Positions 1-5,948 of a stretch of 40,035 nucleotides of DNA are shown here, one piece after another. Numbering within the stretch: position 1 is the stretch's first letter; each line of letters starts with the position of its first letter. The stretch is from a virus. The DNA is taken from positions 1 through 40,035 of IMG/VR virus record IMGVR_UViG_3300013137_000043. One strand, written 5' to 3'. A model generated the notes under the pieces. The model did not search any database. It was not told the origin of the DNA and was given only the letters and a program-made list of their open reading frames with translations. Made by a program: the position numbers and the translations under genes.

Positions 1-131
1 GTGAAAGAACGACTATAAGGTAAACCGATATATTTTTTACATTTCCAACATATTCCTGTAACTGTGTGCCAGCATTCACCCAGTATTTCTTTGGTGAGCC
101 ACTTCTTAAATTCTGGTTTAAGTTCGGTCAT
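1..131 (-). CDS. Partial phage ABA-sandwich-like protein, tandem paralogue
   Basis: The gene runs off the left edge, so only its N-terminal 43 residues are visible. They begin MTELKPEFKKWLT and are nearly identical to the N-terminus of the gene at 445..786, which shows a tandem duplication. The sequence then diverges but keeps the plan GECWH...CWKC, resembling small phage proteins of the BC1872 / ABA-sandwich type, where Cys and His residues come before a central domain. The start codon overlaps the stop of the upstream gene as ATGA, so translation is probably coupled. Function unknown. Confidence 0.7.
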   Translation of the reverse strand, partial: MTELKPEFKKWLTKEILGECWHTVTGICWKCKKYIGLPYSRSF

Positions 132-334
132 TTCCCCTCACTTTTTAAAACACGGTACAACGAAACAGAGAATTTCTCACAGAATGATTGTGCTGTTTTT
201 TTATCCGTTTCTTTGCACAGAACAATATTAAAATTTTCATGGTCACTATAAAAAACACCGATATATTTATTGTTTCCTACATGGCAAACCTGTGTGTACT
301 TTTCCATTAATTCTTTTTCTTTTTGTGTTATCAT
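128..334 (-). CDS. Small hypothetical protein (68 aa)
   Basis: I do not recognise this 68-residue protein. It starts MITQKEKELMEKY and has a predicted beta-rich middle (KYIGVFYSDHENFNIVLCKE). The open frame extends 15 codons further upstream, but AAGGAGGAGAAA lies directly before this ATG and would otherwise be coding, so 334 is the better start. It sits between a small membrane peptide gene and the edge gene, which it overlaps by ATGA. Confidence 0.7.
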   Translation of the reverse strand: MITQKEKELMEKYTQVCHVGNNKYIGVFYSDHENFNIVLCKETDKKTAQSFCEKFSVSLYRVLKSEGK

Positions 335-345
335 TTTCTCCTCCT

Positions 346-444
346 TCATAAAAAAGATAACGCTATTAAAATCAAGCAAACAATAGGAATCAAAGCTATT
401 GTCCCCAATATCATAACTAATATTAGTTTATAAAAGTTCCACAC
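346..444 (-). CDS. Tiny single-pass membrane protein (32 aa, GTG start)
   Basis: A GTG codon directly follows the TAA stop of the upstream gene and is preceded by AGGAGGGGAAATAA at good spacing. The frame codes for 32 residues, almost all hydrophobic after an aromatic N-terminus (WNFYKLILVMILG), so it is a single membrane helix. It belongs with the other one-helix peptides of this phage (1403..1507, 31064..31171, 33512..33601). Function unknown; such phage peptides may act on the host envelope. Confidence 0.6.
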   Translation of the reverse strand: MWNFYKLILVMILGTIALIPIVCLILIALSFL

Positions 445-786
445 TTATTTCCCCTCCTGTTCCCACCACTCTTGCAACGCAAGAAAGAAAGAACTTACCA
501 TTAACATTTCACTTAAATAATGAAGTTGTTTATTCATCATCCACGACAGTATTTCCTCAAAATTATACTTTGATGAAATCTGTAATGATGAAATCTGTAA
601 TGCATTCACCACATCCCCATAGTCTTGCCATGTGGTGAAGGAACGGTTAATAATGTATGGAATAAACTTACTGCACTTTATACAGTAGTTTCCCCCAAGC
701 TTATTAGGCAACTTAAACTTATGCAAGCACTCACCCAGTATTTCTTCGGTGAGCCACTTCTTAAATTCTGGTTTAAGTTCGGTCAT
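445..786 (-). CDS. Phage ABA-sandwich-like protein (113 aa)
   Basis: The N-terminal 20 residues match the partial gene at the left edge. Next comes a possible metal site (GECLHKF...YCIKC) and the pattern TTWQDYGDVVNAL, which resembles the BC1872-like phage ABA-sandwich family (Cys/His start, then W-x-D-x3-A). The start is chosen at 786 because GGAGAAGGAGTTAAA precedes it; the frame is open 7 codons further upstream. Function unknown; this family is common among early phage accessory genes. Confidence 0.7.
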   Translation of the reverse strand: MTELKPEFKKWLTEEILGECLHKFKLPNKLGGNYCIKCSKFIPYIINRSFTTWQDYGDVVNALQISSLQISSKYNFEEILSWMMNKQLHYLSEMLMVSSFFLALQEWWEQEGK

Positions 787-809
787 TTTAACTCCTTCTC
801 CCACCATCC

Positions 810-977
810 CTATCGTAAAACCTTATCACAGAAAATAACAATCTTGCCGTTCTCTACTTTACATGAAACTCCACAAACATTATATACGTTTGCATTTCTC
901 CCATCCCAAAACATTACTTCAACCTCTGTTTCTGGAGTACCTTCTTTCAGTTTATCTTTTAATTCTTGTACTTTCAT
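810..977 (-). CDS. Small hypothetical protein (55 aa)
   Basis: 55 residues starting MKVQELKDKLKEG, with an alternating beta pattern (TEVEVMFWDGRNANVYNV, then GKIVIFCDKVLR). The start is fixed by GGAGAAGGAG just upstream and by an ATGA overlap with the upstream gene. It resembles short phage proteins with an N-terminal helix and a small beta sheet, but I cannot assign a function. Confidence 0.65.
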   Translation of the reverse strand: MKVQELKDKLKEGTPETEVEVMFWDGRNANVYNVCGVSCKVENGKIVIFCDKVLR

Positions 978-1303
978 ACTTTCTCCTTCTCCAGCACCCA
1001 CAGCACCATGTCAGCCATGGCATTTGATAGTGTGTCTGCTTGAAACCCTTTATAATCAGTATCATAAATCTCAAACAAGAATCCTTCTTCGTTAATCTCG
1101 AAACTAAACCCCTCATATTTTGAATTTTCCGCAAGCCACTCCACCATTTCCTCGACTGTAGGGGCTGCGGTAAAAAAATCTTTATGATACCATCCGGGTT
1201 CATATTGAAGAATCTCTCCAACATAATAGGCTATGGTATTCTTTTGTGGAAACCCGCTTTCTTTGAGTTTCCTGCATCTGCCTATGTCTGATACTATTTG
1301 CAT
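974..1303 (-). CDS. Conserved phage protein of unknown function (109 aa)
   Basis: The pattern is seen in many phages: an N-terminal segment with RCRKLKESGFPQ, a central YYVGEILQYEPGWY, a hydrophobic APTVEEMVEWL helix, and an F...A.TLSNAMADMVLWVLE ending. The frame is open back to 1354, but an AGAGG-like SD and the match to the usual N-terminus favour the ATG at 1303. It overlaps the downstream gene by ATGA. No function is known to me. Confidence 0.65.
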   Translation of the reverse strand: MQIVSDIGRCRKLKESGFPQKNTIAYYVGEILQYEPGWYHKDFFTAAPTVEEMVEWLAENSKYEGFSFEINEEGFLFEIYDTDYKGFQADTLSNAMADMVLWVLEKEKV

Positions 1304-1334
1304 ATAAACAACCTCTTTTTGCAGTCTGGATATT

Positions 1335-1385
1335 TCATCCGGCGATAAAAACAAATATCACTAAAGCTATTTCTTCTTGATTCAT
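1335..1385 (-). CDS. Possible 16-aa hydrophobic peptide, truncated paralogue
   Basis: AAAAGGAGAAAA precedes an ATG that encodes MNQEEIALVIFVFIAG and then TGA. The peptide aligns almost residue for residue with the start of the 35-aa membrane peptide at 31064..31171, which continues GWIAG where this one stops; at the same codon TGG corresponds to TGA. It may be a real micropeptide or a decayed copy. It is too short for confidence. Confidence 0.3.
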   Translation of the reverse strand: MNQEEIALVIFVFIAG

Positions 1386-1402
1386 TTTTCTCCTTTTCTG
1401 GA

Positions 1403-1507
1403 TTACTCATTTTCATCTTGTTTAGACCAAGAAATACATATAGCTAAACCAACCATACCAAAACAAGAACCAATAAATAGCCCTATAATTAAACCATGCC
1501 AAAACAT
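1403..1507 (-). CDS. Small DUF3789-like membrane protein (34 aa)
   Basis: The start ATG overlaps the TAA of the upstream helix-turn-helix gene as TAATG, with GGAGGATAATAGATA before it. The 34-residue product (MFWHGLIIGLFIGSCFG, then a second hydrophobic stretch and a polar tail) has the look of the very short phage proteins of the DUF3789 kind, with a glycine-rich membrane helix and a charged C-terminus. Location in the inner membrane is likely; role unknown. Confidence 0.65.
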   Translation of the reverse strand: MFWHGLIIGLFIGSCFGMVGLAICISWSKQDENE

Positions 1508-1935
1508 TATCTATTATCCTCCATTTTCAATATATAAAATTCAATAATATGTTTTATTTGCTCCTCTATGGAACGACGTTGCTTTTCAGCCACAGTAACA
1601 ATTAAATCATATAATTCACGGTCTTTAGTAAAATCTAATAGAACTTGTTTTGTTAAAAGTTCTGTTGGTTCATTATCATATTCTTTTATTGAAGGTATAG
1701 AATGTAATTTTCTTTCATTTTTTTCTATATCTAAGGCACGTCTTAATGACATTCTTGATACCCTTGGAGGTATTAAATTATGTTTTCTTATAAAGTATGA
1801 AATTGTATTTTGATTAACCCCATATATAGAAGATATTTCTTTAATAGTTTTTCCTTCTTCTATAGCTGTTTGAACTTCTATCTTTTTTTGTTCTTCATCA
1901 GCAGGAGACTTTATAAATTTTTGTTTTAAAATCAT
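1507..1935 (-). CDS. Helix-turn-helix DNA-binding protein (142 aa)
   Basis: Residues about 27-52 (EGKTIKEISSIYGVNQNTISYFIRKH) form a clear helix-turn-helix of the resolvase/transposase type. Residues about 105-135 (LYDLIVTVAEKQRRSIEEQIKHIIEFYI) look like an Arc/MetJ-type ribbon-helix-helix or other dimerisation helix. There is no SD of its own; the ATG overlaps the stop of the upstream selenoprotein ORF as ATGA, so its translation should depend on ribosomes that read through that ORF. Probably a regulator; target unknown. Confidence 0.7.
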   Translation of the reverse strand: MILKQKFIKSPADEEQKKIEVQTAIEEGKTIKEISSIYGVNQNTISYFIRKHNLIPPRVSRMSLRRALDIEKNERKLHSIPSIKEYDNEPTELLTKQVLLDFTKDRELYDLIVTVAEKQRRSIEEQIKHIIEFYILKMEDNR

Positions 1936-2219
1936 AGATTTTTCAATTTATCAATAACATCTTGTCCGAAGTATTTTTCAGCCGTAAAATTATTGTCATT
2001 TTTATCTATTACAAGAATAGGAACTACACCATCTTTTCCTTTATCTACTAACTGATACCAAGCCATTTCAGTAAGGACTTCTCTTGCTTCATCTAAATCT
2101 GATGAATCGACAGGGTATATACGCCTATCTTCTTCTTTAATAAATGGAAGAAGCTGAACTGCTTCTTCGCATGCAATTCACTTTATATGCCCTTTATACT
2201 TGACGAAAAGCTTTATCAT
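1932..2219 (-). CDS. Probable selenocysteine-containing glutaredoxin-like protein (95 aa, UGA at codon 14)
   Basis: From an ATG preceded by AAAGGAGAATATA the frame is open for 95 codons except for one TGA at codon 14 (2178..2180). The product reads MIKLFVKYKGHIK-U-IAC, giving a UxxC redox motif where glutaredoxins and NrdH-like proteins have CxxC. It continues with GVVPILVID, the cis-proline segment typical of the thioredoxin fold. An 8-bp hairpin with a GU-containing loop lies 9 nt after the UGA (see SECIS entry). The true stop overlaps the next gene as ATGA, and that gene lacks an SD, so the full frame is evidently translated. The alternative is a nonsense mutation of a CxxC thioredoxin-like gene. 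UGA is used as an ordinary stop elsewhere, so codon reassignment is excluded. Likely role: thiol-disulfide exchange, for example electron supply to a reductase. Confidence 0.75.
2147..2168 (-). promoter_or_regulatory. Bacterial-type SECIS element (predicted)
   Basis: Immediately downstream of the in-frame UGA, the RNA forms GAAGAAGC-AGUUCA-GCUUCUUC: a perfect 8-bp stem with a 6-nt apical loop. The loop has G in its second position followed by U, and starts 17 nt after the UGA. These match the known bacterial SECIS rules (upper stem of at least 4 bp, loop of 3-14 nt, G in the first two loop positions, 16-37 nt from UGA). It would recruit host SelB with Sec-tRNA. Confidence 0.65.
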
Positions 2220-2247
2220 TATATTCTCCTTTGTTGTGTATGTAAAT

Positions 2248-2276
2248 ATTATATATTACTTTTCCGAAATTGAGAA
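2248..2276 (-). promoter_or_regulatory. Class 2 phage promoter (TTCTCAATTT / TATAAT)
   Basis: Minus strand: TTCTCA at 2276..2271 followed by ATTT, a total of 17 bp, then TATAAT at 2253..2248. This is one of five copies with the same layout (also 8636, 13014, 24707, 29297). It lies about 30 nt before the start of the selenoprotein gene and should transcribe the block to the left edge. Confidence 0.7.
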
Positions 2277-2284
2277 AAAAACAA

Positions 2285-2375
2285 ATTTATGGCCCACGGT
2301 TGTACAAAATAAGAGTCATTGACCATGAACATAAACAATTAGTGGTTAATGTTTTATTTTCCGTGGGCCATAAAT
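2285..2375 (-). terminator. Long hairpin with 15-bp arms, probable terminator
   Basis: Arms at 2285..2299 and 2361..2375 are perfectly complementary over 15 bp (ATTTATGGCCCACGG type). The enclosed 61 nt extend the stem with a 7-bp helix (AAAATAA/TTATTTT) and a 9-bp helix containing one wobble pair. On the minus strand the hairpin is followed by TTTGTTTTTTT, so it can terminate transcripts coming from 2377..2802, just before the class 2 promoter. The loop is larger than in ordinary terminators. Confidence 0.5.
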
Positions 2376-2376
2376 G

Positions 2377-2802
2377 TTAGATTGATTCAACTATCTGACA
2401 TCCATTTTTCTCTAAAAATTCCTTCAGTCTTTCAAGAGCTCTTTCGGCTGTATAATTTGTATCTGTGAATTCAGGACGAAATTTGTGGAGCTCTCCTCCT
2501 TTCATTTTAGCCGATAATAACCATCTTACTTCCTTTAAATCGTAGAAAGTAGAAAAAGATTCAATCTCGCTCATTCTGATGAATCCTTTTTCTGAGCGAA
2601 GAAATATATCTCTAACTTCGATAAGCTGAGACTCCTCTTTCTTTTCTGAATCTCTATAAAAAATATTCTTGAATGGAATCCCAATCCCCTCTGAAGGGAG
2701 ATTATTTGACCTGATATCAAAAACAAATCCGCAATCGGAGCAGATAAGATTGTATTCTCCTTGAGATATTGCAATCCACATTACATTATCGTGCGGGCAC
2801 AT
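2377..2802 (-). CDS. Hypothetical protein with N-terminal zinc motif (141 aa)
   Basis: The protein begins MCPHDNVMWIAI and has CSDC at residues 22-25, giving a CPH...CxxC set that could bind zinc. The rest is mixed alpha/beta, with an acidic region and a C-terminal helix (ERALERLKEFLEKNG). SD TAGGAGAAAATA before the ATG. No function recognised. It is the last gene before the long hairpin at 2285..2375. Confidence 0.65.
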   Translation of the reverse strand: MCPHDNVMWIAISQGEYNLICSDCGFVFDIRSNNLPSEGIGIPFKNIFYRDSEKKEESQLIEVRDIFLRSEKGFIRMSEIESFSTFYDLKEVRWLLSAKMKGGELHKFRPEFTDTNYTAERALERLKEFLEKNGCQIVESI

Positions 2803-2811
2803 TATTTTCTC

Positions 2812-2970
2812 CTATTTCACAATTTCAATCCATACTTCGTTTGTATTTACAGGGATAATTTTCATATGACCATTGCTTGTCTGTATTATCAGAGTTCCAT
2901 CTCTTTCAGAGAATGTCACATCCATTATTCCACAAGAAGCATTGATTGTCTCTACAATTGAATCTTTCAT
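2812..2970 (-). CDS. Small hypothetical protein (52 aa)
   Basis: Short protein with an N-terminal helix (MKDSIVETINASCG) followed by beta strands (GTLIIQTSNGHMKIIPV...EVWIEIVK). An in-frame ATG 18 codons upstream would place the GC-rich hairpin at 2986..3011 inside the gene; the ATG at 2970, after the hairpin and with AAGAG ahead of it, is preferred. Function unknown. Confidence 0.5.
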   Translation of the reverse strand: MKDSIVETINASCGIMDVTFSERDGTLIIQTSNGHMKIIPVNTNEVWIEIVK

Positions 2971-2985
2971 TGATTCTCTTAAACA

Positions 2986-3011
2986 ATCCACGGGCATCTC
3001 TGCCCGTGGAT
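2986..3011 (-). terminator. GC-rich 11-bp hairpin with GAGA loop
   Basis: Perfect 11-bp stem ATCCACGGGCA / TGCCCGTGGAT closing a GAGA tetraloop of the GNRA type on the minus-strand RNA, followed by TTGTTTAAG. It lies between the genes at 3040 and 2970. The U-tract is poor, so it may be a weak terminator or an mRNA-stabilising/processing hairpin. Confidence 0.5.
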
Positions 3012-3039
3012 TTCCACTATACATTTGAGCAATGTTTCG

Positions 3040-3414
3040 TTATGCCGGCGGAGCTGGTGCCGCAATCGCGTCGAGTTTTTCTTTGATTCCCTGCGCCTTC
3101 ACAGCCATTGCATCGAGCTGCTCCTGAGAGACAGGAGTCCCGGAAGCAATCTGCTCTTTCAGCGCGGCAATCGTGGCAAGCTGCTCTGCTTCTGTCTGCA
3201 CTATGATAGCTGCATCCGCCGCGATTCCATCCAGAGTTGTCTGAAGTTCTTCTACTGAAGCCATAAGTTTTTCCTCCTTTCTTTTGATTTCATCTACTTG
3301 AATCTGCAAACTTTCATACAGATTCAGCAGAACTGTAAGAGATAGCTCAATTCTATCAAGACTCTCTCTTGTTGTCCTATCCGGAAATGAAATCCATGGA
3401 ATTTCTATATACAT
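3040..3414 (-). CDS. Coiled-coil protein with probable second internal start (124 / 74 aa)
   Basis: The long form has 124 residues. An in-frame ATG at 3264 is preceded by the best SD of the region (AAAGGAGGAAAAACTT) and would give a 74-residue form starting MASVEELQTTLDG. That form resembles a common phage protein: an Ala/Glu-rich helix, then GTPVSQEQLDAM, a second helix and a Pro/Ala tail. The upstream 50 codons stay open and look coding, but their ATG has only a weak SD. Either two products are made or only the short one is real. Function unknown. Confidence 0.6.
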   Translation of the reverse strand: MYIEIPWISFPDRTTRESLDRIELSLTVLLNLYESLQIQVDEIKRKEEKLMASVEELQTTLDGIAADAAIIVQTEAEQLATIAALKEQIASGTPVSQEQLDAMAVKAQGIKEKLDAIAAPAPPA

Positions 3415-3418
3415 AATT

Positions 3419-3811
3419 TTATTCCCATTCTGCTATGGTAACTTCGGTTGTCCAACAGCGCATGACATTTTTAGCCTTGTATATATCAAGAGTGTTTTTA
3501 ATAGGGTACTTTTTCCCATTCTTGGTAACAAAATTGCCAGTCTTGCATTGGAGCTCAACTCGTCCATAGCCACGAATATAGAGGGGCTGGCCGTACTGAA
3601 GATTGAACTTTTCGATAATATCTTTAGAAGCTGCGCAGTAACCATCTCTCGGCCTTTTCCCCGATGCTGTTAATTTATTCGGGCATTGACTTTTATCATT
3701 CCAATTACAAAAACTAATTCTTGCTTTGAACTTTATTTCTGCACCTTCTGAATTAATGTAGCCAGCCATTAGCGACATCAGAATGGCACAGGCTATGAAT
3801 ATCTTTCTCAT
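3419..3811 (-). CDS. Secreted 3D-domain (RlpA/MltA-like barrel) protein
   Basis: Residues 1-24 form a signal peptide (MRKIFIACAILMSLMAGYIN). The rest shows the features of a double-psi beta-barrel 3D domain: TASGKRPRDGYCAASKDII, then GQPLYIRGYGRVEL and NTLDIYKAK near the end. Such domains occur in cell-wall-active or wall-binding proteins. It has a good SD (AAAGGAGG). A role in host envelope modification or release is likely but unproven. There are several cysteines, consistent with export. Confidence 0.65.
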   Translation of the reverse strand: MRKIFIACAILMSLMAGYINSEGAEIKFKARISFCNWNDKSQCPNKLTASGKRPRDGYCAASKDIIEKFNLQYGQPLYIRGYGRVELQCKTGNFVTKNGKKYPIKNTLDIYKAKNVMRCWTTEVTIAEWE

Positions 3812-3983
3812 AGTCAGTGTCCTCCTTTGTGGATTTGGTTATGGTTGAGTTCTCACCTCCTTTCTTCTGACATGCCCTACAAGGTTCATATCTTGAGACA
3901 ATCTTGTTTCTCACTATATCGTACACATAGAGGACGATATGAGTGTCTCGACAGACTTCGCAATCAAAGATAGATTTTCTCAT
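3753..3983 (-). CDS. Small CxxC...CxxC zinc protein
   Basis: Begins MRKSIFDCEVCRDT and has a second pair in YEPCRACQKK, the spacing expected of a zinc finger similar to DnaJ-type CxxC repeats found in phages. The C-terminal part overlaps the 3D-domain gene by 59 nt in another frame. The ATG has no SD of its own; instead GAGGAG lies upstream of a long hairpin at 3989..4100 that would bring it within 11 nt of the ATG (separate entry). Confidence 0.55.
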   Translation of the reverse strand: MRKSIFDCEVCRDTHIVLYVYDIVRNKIVSRYEPCRACQKKGGENSTITKSTKEDTDYEKDIHSLCHSDVANGWLH

Positions 3984-4112
3984 AATAAATATTGGGAGGG
4001 CAATGGAGTCCCCTCAGACATCAGCCAGGCTTATTGTTTCGCCTATTGTCCTTCTTATCCCCAGCAAATTCGTTGGCGGTGGATGATAACCTCCCAATAT
4101 AACATTCTCCTC
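3984..4112 (-). promoter_or_regulatory. Candidate split ribosome binding site bridged by a hairpin
   Basis: On the minus-strand RNA GAGGAG (4112..4107) is followed by AATGTT and then a stem: ATATTGGGAGG at 4100..4090 pairs perfectly over 11 bp with CCTCCCAATAT at 3999..3989, closing a 90-nt loop. After the stem come TTATT and the ATG at 3983. With the hairpin folded, the SD-to-ATG distance is 11 nt. A second SD-like GGGAGG is hidden within the stem. The layout matches the clearer case at 8491. Confidence 0.5.
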
Positions 4113-4311
4113 ATTGCTGTTCTATCTTTTCTTGTTTCTGGTTAACTCTTTCCGTGCGGTAAATATAATACCCATCATTCGACTGCTCACAGGGGTAGAC
4201 GCAAGGGTAAGGCTGAGGGTAGGGGTACATATACCCTCTCGGATTAGCTGCCAGCAGACCGCAGCCTCCACATGATAACGCGAGAATAACGAAGAGAAGT
4301 ATCTTTTTCAT
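4111..4311 (-). CDS. Small lipoprotein-like protein (66 aa)
   Basis: The start at 4311 is set by AAAGGAGG; the open frame upstream is the overlapping tail of another gene. The product begins MKKILLFVILALSCGGCGLL, a type II signal peptide with a likely lipidated cysteine, followed by a Pro/Tyr-rich mature part (YMYPYPQPYPCVYPC). It is probably a membrane-anchored lipoprotein; phage lipoproteins can block receptors or mediate superinfection exclusion, but nothing here proves that. Confidence 0.65.
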   Translation of the reverse strand: MKKILLFVILALSCGGCGLLAANPRGYMYPYPQPYPCVYPCEQSNDGYYIYRTERVNQKQEKIEQQ

Positions 4312-4664
4312 TGTACAAGAACCTCCTTTCTTGAAATATCGAGAAGAAGGGGCTGAAAGTATTTTTTTGGAAGCTCCCTCGATAAAATCTTCTTGACAAT
4401 CAAATTGCTCTCCGGATTGAAAGGCCACGACGATTTTCTTGTTGAGAGAAGAGAATCAGATTCTTTCAATTCAATTACTTTCATTGTCGAATTGCTCGTG
4501 CACCTTGGGCATTCGAGCCCGTTGAAGTAATCAGAATATACATAATCGCAATTTGCGCATATCCTTGAATGAACCTTCACATCTCCTGCGAACTGCTCAG
4601 ACAGAATTCGAGCAGTTTCCTCTCTTCTTATTTTCTTCTCATGTCTCTTCACGAAAAAAATCAT
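4308..4664 (-). CDS. Zinc-ribbon hypothetical protein (118 aa)
   Basis: Contains CANCDYVYSDYFNGLECPRC in the middle, a zinc ribbon with two CxxC pairs. Basic N-terminus (VKRHEKKIRREE). The start at 4664 follows TTGGAGGTTCAA. It overlaps the nuclease gene upstream by 26 nt and the lipoprotein gene downstream by 4 nt. Function unknown. Confidence 0.65.
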   Translation of the reverse strand: MIFFVKRHEKKIRREETARILSEQFAGDVKVHSRICANCDYVYSDYFNGLECPRCTSNSTMKVIELKESDSLLSTRKSSWPFNPESNLIVKKILSRELPKKYFQPLLLDISRKEVLVQ

Positions 4665-5229
4665 TTGAACCTCCAAGCGAATGAATTGTCATAGGGTCAA
4701 GGTACTCAAGAAATTTCTTGAAATCAACAATAACAAGACTCAACCCTCTTCTTTCATCGAGAATTCTCAATCTCTGCCCTTCGTATTCTCCATTCTCTGG
4801 TTCACAATCGCAGAAGAACTGATAATCGAACATCAGAAGGATTCTCTTCCTTTTTCTTCCAAATATCAGCCATGAATATTTTCTTCCAGCAATCTCTCTG
4901 TCTCTCTCTGCTTGAGTCCAGTGAATATAAAGAAGATTTGTCGTCTTTGTATTTTCGAAAAACTCAAGAGGATTTGTATCATGGGTATATCCTTTCTTAG
5001 CCTCGAGAAGAATCAGCTTGATAAGAGGCCTTCCTTCCGGCTTTCGATGAGTTATATCTCCGAACAAATCAGGCTCAATTATTCCTTTTTTGCTCTTCGA
5101 TGTAGCTCTTCCGCCACTTGTATCCGAGCGCCAGAACAGTCCGTCATCTTTTCTGTAAGAAAACCATTTACTGAGAAGATAGCAGACTTCTCTTTCGTGC
5201 TCGTTGCCTATTTCTTTTCCTCCTCGCAT
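4639..5229 (-). CDS. PD-(D/E)XK-type nuclease, possible Holliday-junction resolvase-like protein
   Basis: The N-terminus GNEHEREVCYLLSKWF is the helix typical of restriction-like and RecU/Hjc-like nucleases. It is followed by RSDTSGGRAT, EPDLFGDI and ILLEAKKGYT, which give the acidic-x(n)-E-x-K catalytic pattern. This supports a Mg-dependent endonuclease working on phage DNA, perhaps on recombination intermediates, given the adjoining SbcC/SbcD-like genes. Start at 5229 with AGAGGATG ahead; an SD-like AGGAGG lies just inside the gene. Confidence 0.65.
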   Translation of the reverse strand: MRGGKEIGNEHEREVCYLLSKWFSYRKDDGLFWRSDTSGGRATSKSKKGIIEPDLFGDITHRKPEGRPLIKLILLEAKKGYTHDTNPLEFFENTKTTNLLYIHWTQAERDREIAGRKYSWLIFGRKRKRILLMFDYQFFCDCEPENGEYEGQRLRILDERRGLSLVIVDFKKFLEYLDPMTIHSLGGSNDFFREET

Positions 5230-5263
5230 TCTTTCATCCTCTCAAGAAAAACAACATCTTCAT

Positions 5264-5344
5264 TTAGTAAATTTTTTCTTTTTGAGATTCGATAAACCCT
5301 GTTTTATCCTCTACTTTTGAGCCTAACTCAATCTTTTTACTCAT
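5264..5344 (-). CDS. Possible 26-aa peptide
   Basis: A strong AAAGGAGGTCGGTA precedes an ATG that overlaps the end of the Rad50 C-terminal gene. The peptide is short and charged (MSKKIELGSKVEDK...). It is too short to classify, but the SD spacing is ideal and it fills an otherwise empty gap. Confidence 0.4.
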   Translation of the reverse strand: MSKKIELGSKVEDKTGFIESQKEKIY

Positions 5345-5948
5345 TACCGACCTCCTTTACTTTTGATATTTTTCCTGCTTTTCTCACGAGAAATGTCCTG
5401 TCCGCATTTATATTAATATCTTCTTGGTGGGATACCATTAAAATCTGCAGTCCAAGACTCTCGGAAACTTCCTTTATCATCTCCGACGCCCTACTCTGCA
5501 AATCTGCACTCAAAAACTTAAACGGCTCATCCAGGACAAATGTTGGCCTATTTTTTTTCAGAGACCAATAGGCAATTCTCAGAGCAAAAGAGAGGATATC
5601 GAGAGCTCCTCCTCCATAGGCATCTGTTGGCTTCATATCATCAAGAAATAAATCACATTCAGTCTGGTTCCGCCTAACCTCAAATCTTACCGAGAAGGCC
5701 GGCGAGTTGGGGATTACAGCAAGGAGCGCCATGTTCCCAAGGTTCGTAATGTGGTATTCAAGTTTCTGCTGCGTCTGCTGGCCAACTGCTACTACTATCT
5801 CTCTTGCCTTTTGAGAACTTTCCAGCTTCTCTTTTATCGATTGTAGCTTCTCTTTTTCAGAAGAGAGCTGTTCAACTTTTGCCTTTTTTCTGGCAATAGT
5901 CTCGACGAATGAGTCTTTCATTATCTCGAATTGTTTTACATCTACCAC
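5337..5948 (-). CDS. Rad50/SbcC-like ATPase, C-terminal half
   Basis: N-terminal third is coiled coil (KKAKVEQLSSEKEKLQ). The C-terminal part carries the ABC/SMC elements that complement a Walker A half: the signature region GGGALDILSFALRIAYW, Walker B FVLDEPFKFLS with its D-loop, and an H-loop (LMVSHQED). There is no Walker A here; that lies in the gene at 7256..8491. Together with the coiled-coil gene 5942..6187 and the nuclease 6184..7086 it should form a gp46/gp47-like recombination complex that resects DNA ends. Confidence 0.75.
   Translation of the reverse strand: MVDVKQFEIMKDSFVETIARKKAKVEQLSSEKEKLQSIKEKLESSQKAREIVVAVGQQTQQKLEYHITNLGNMALLAVIPNSPAFSVRFEVRRNQTECDLFLDDMKPTDAYGGGALDILSFALRIAYWSLKKNRPTFVLDEPFKFLSADLQSRASEMIKEVSESLGLQILMVSHQEDININADRTFLVRKAGKISKVKEVGNE

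Noticed and set aside
625-1095. Plus-strand ORF of 156 codons
   Set aside because: It runs antisense to three minus-strand genes with clear SDs and has no SD or recognisable protein features.
952-1224. Minus-strand ORF of 90 codons overlapping 974..1303
   Set aside because: No SD; the other frame has the conserved phage protein pattern.
2178-2180. Genome-wide reassignment of TGA as Trp or Gly
   Set aside because: Neighbouring genes use TGA as a stop in ATGA and TGATG overlaps, and TGG is used freely for Trp; only this one TGA is followed by a SECIS-like hairpin.
2986-3011. GC-rich hairpin as part of a riboswitch (for example preQ1)
   Set aside because: It is a simple 11-bp stem with a tetraloop; no preQ1-I/II consensus (such as the A-rich tail with CUA pairing) is seen here or before the que genes.
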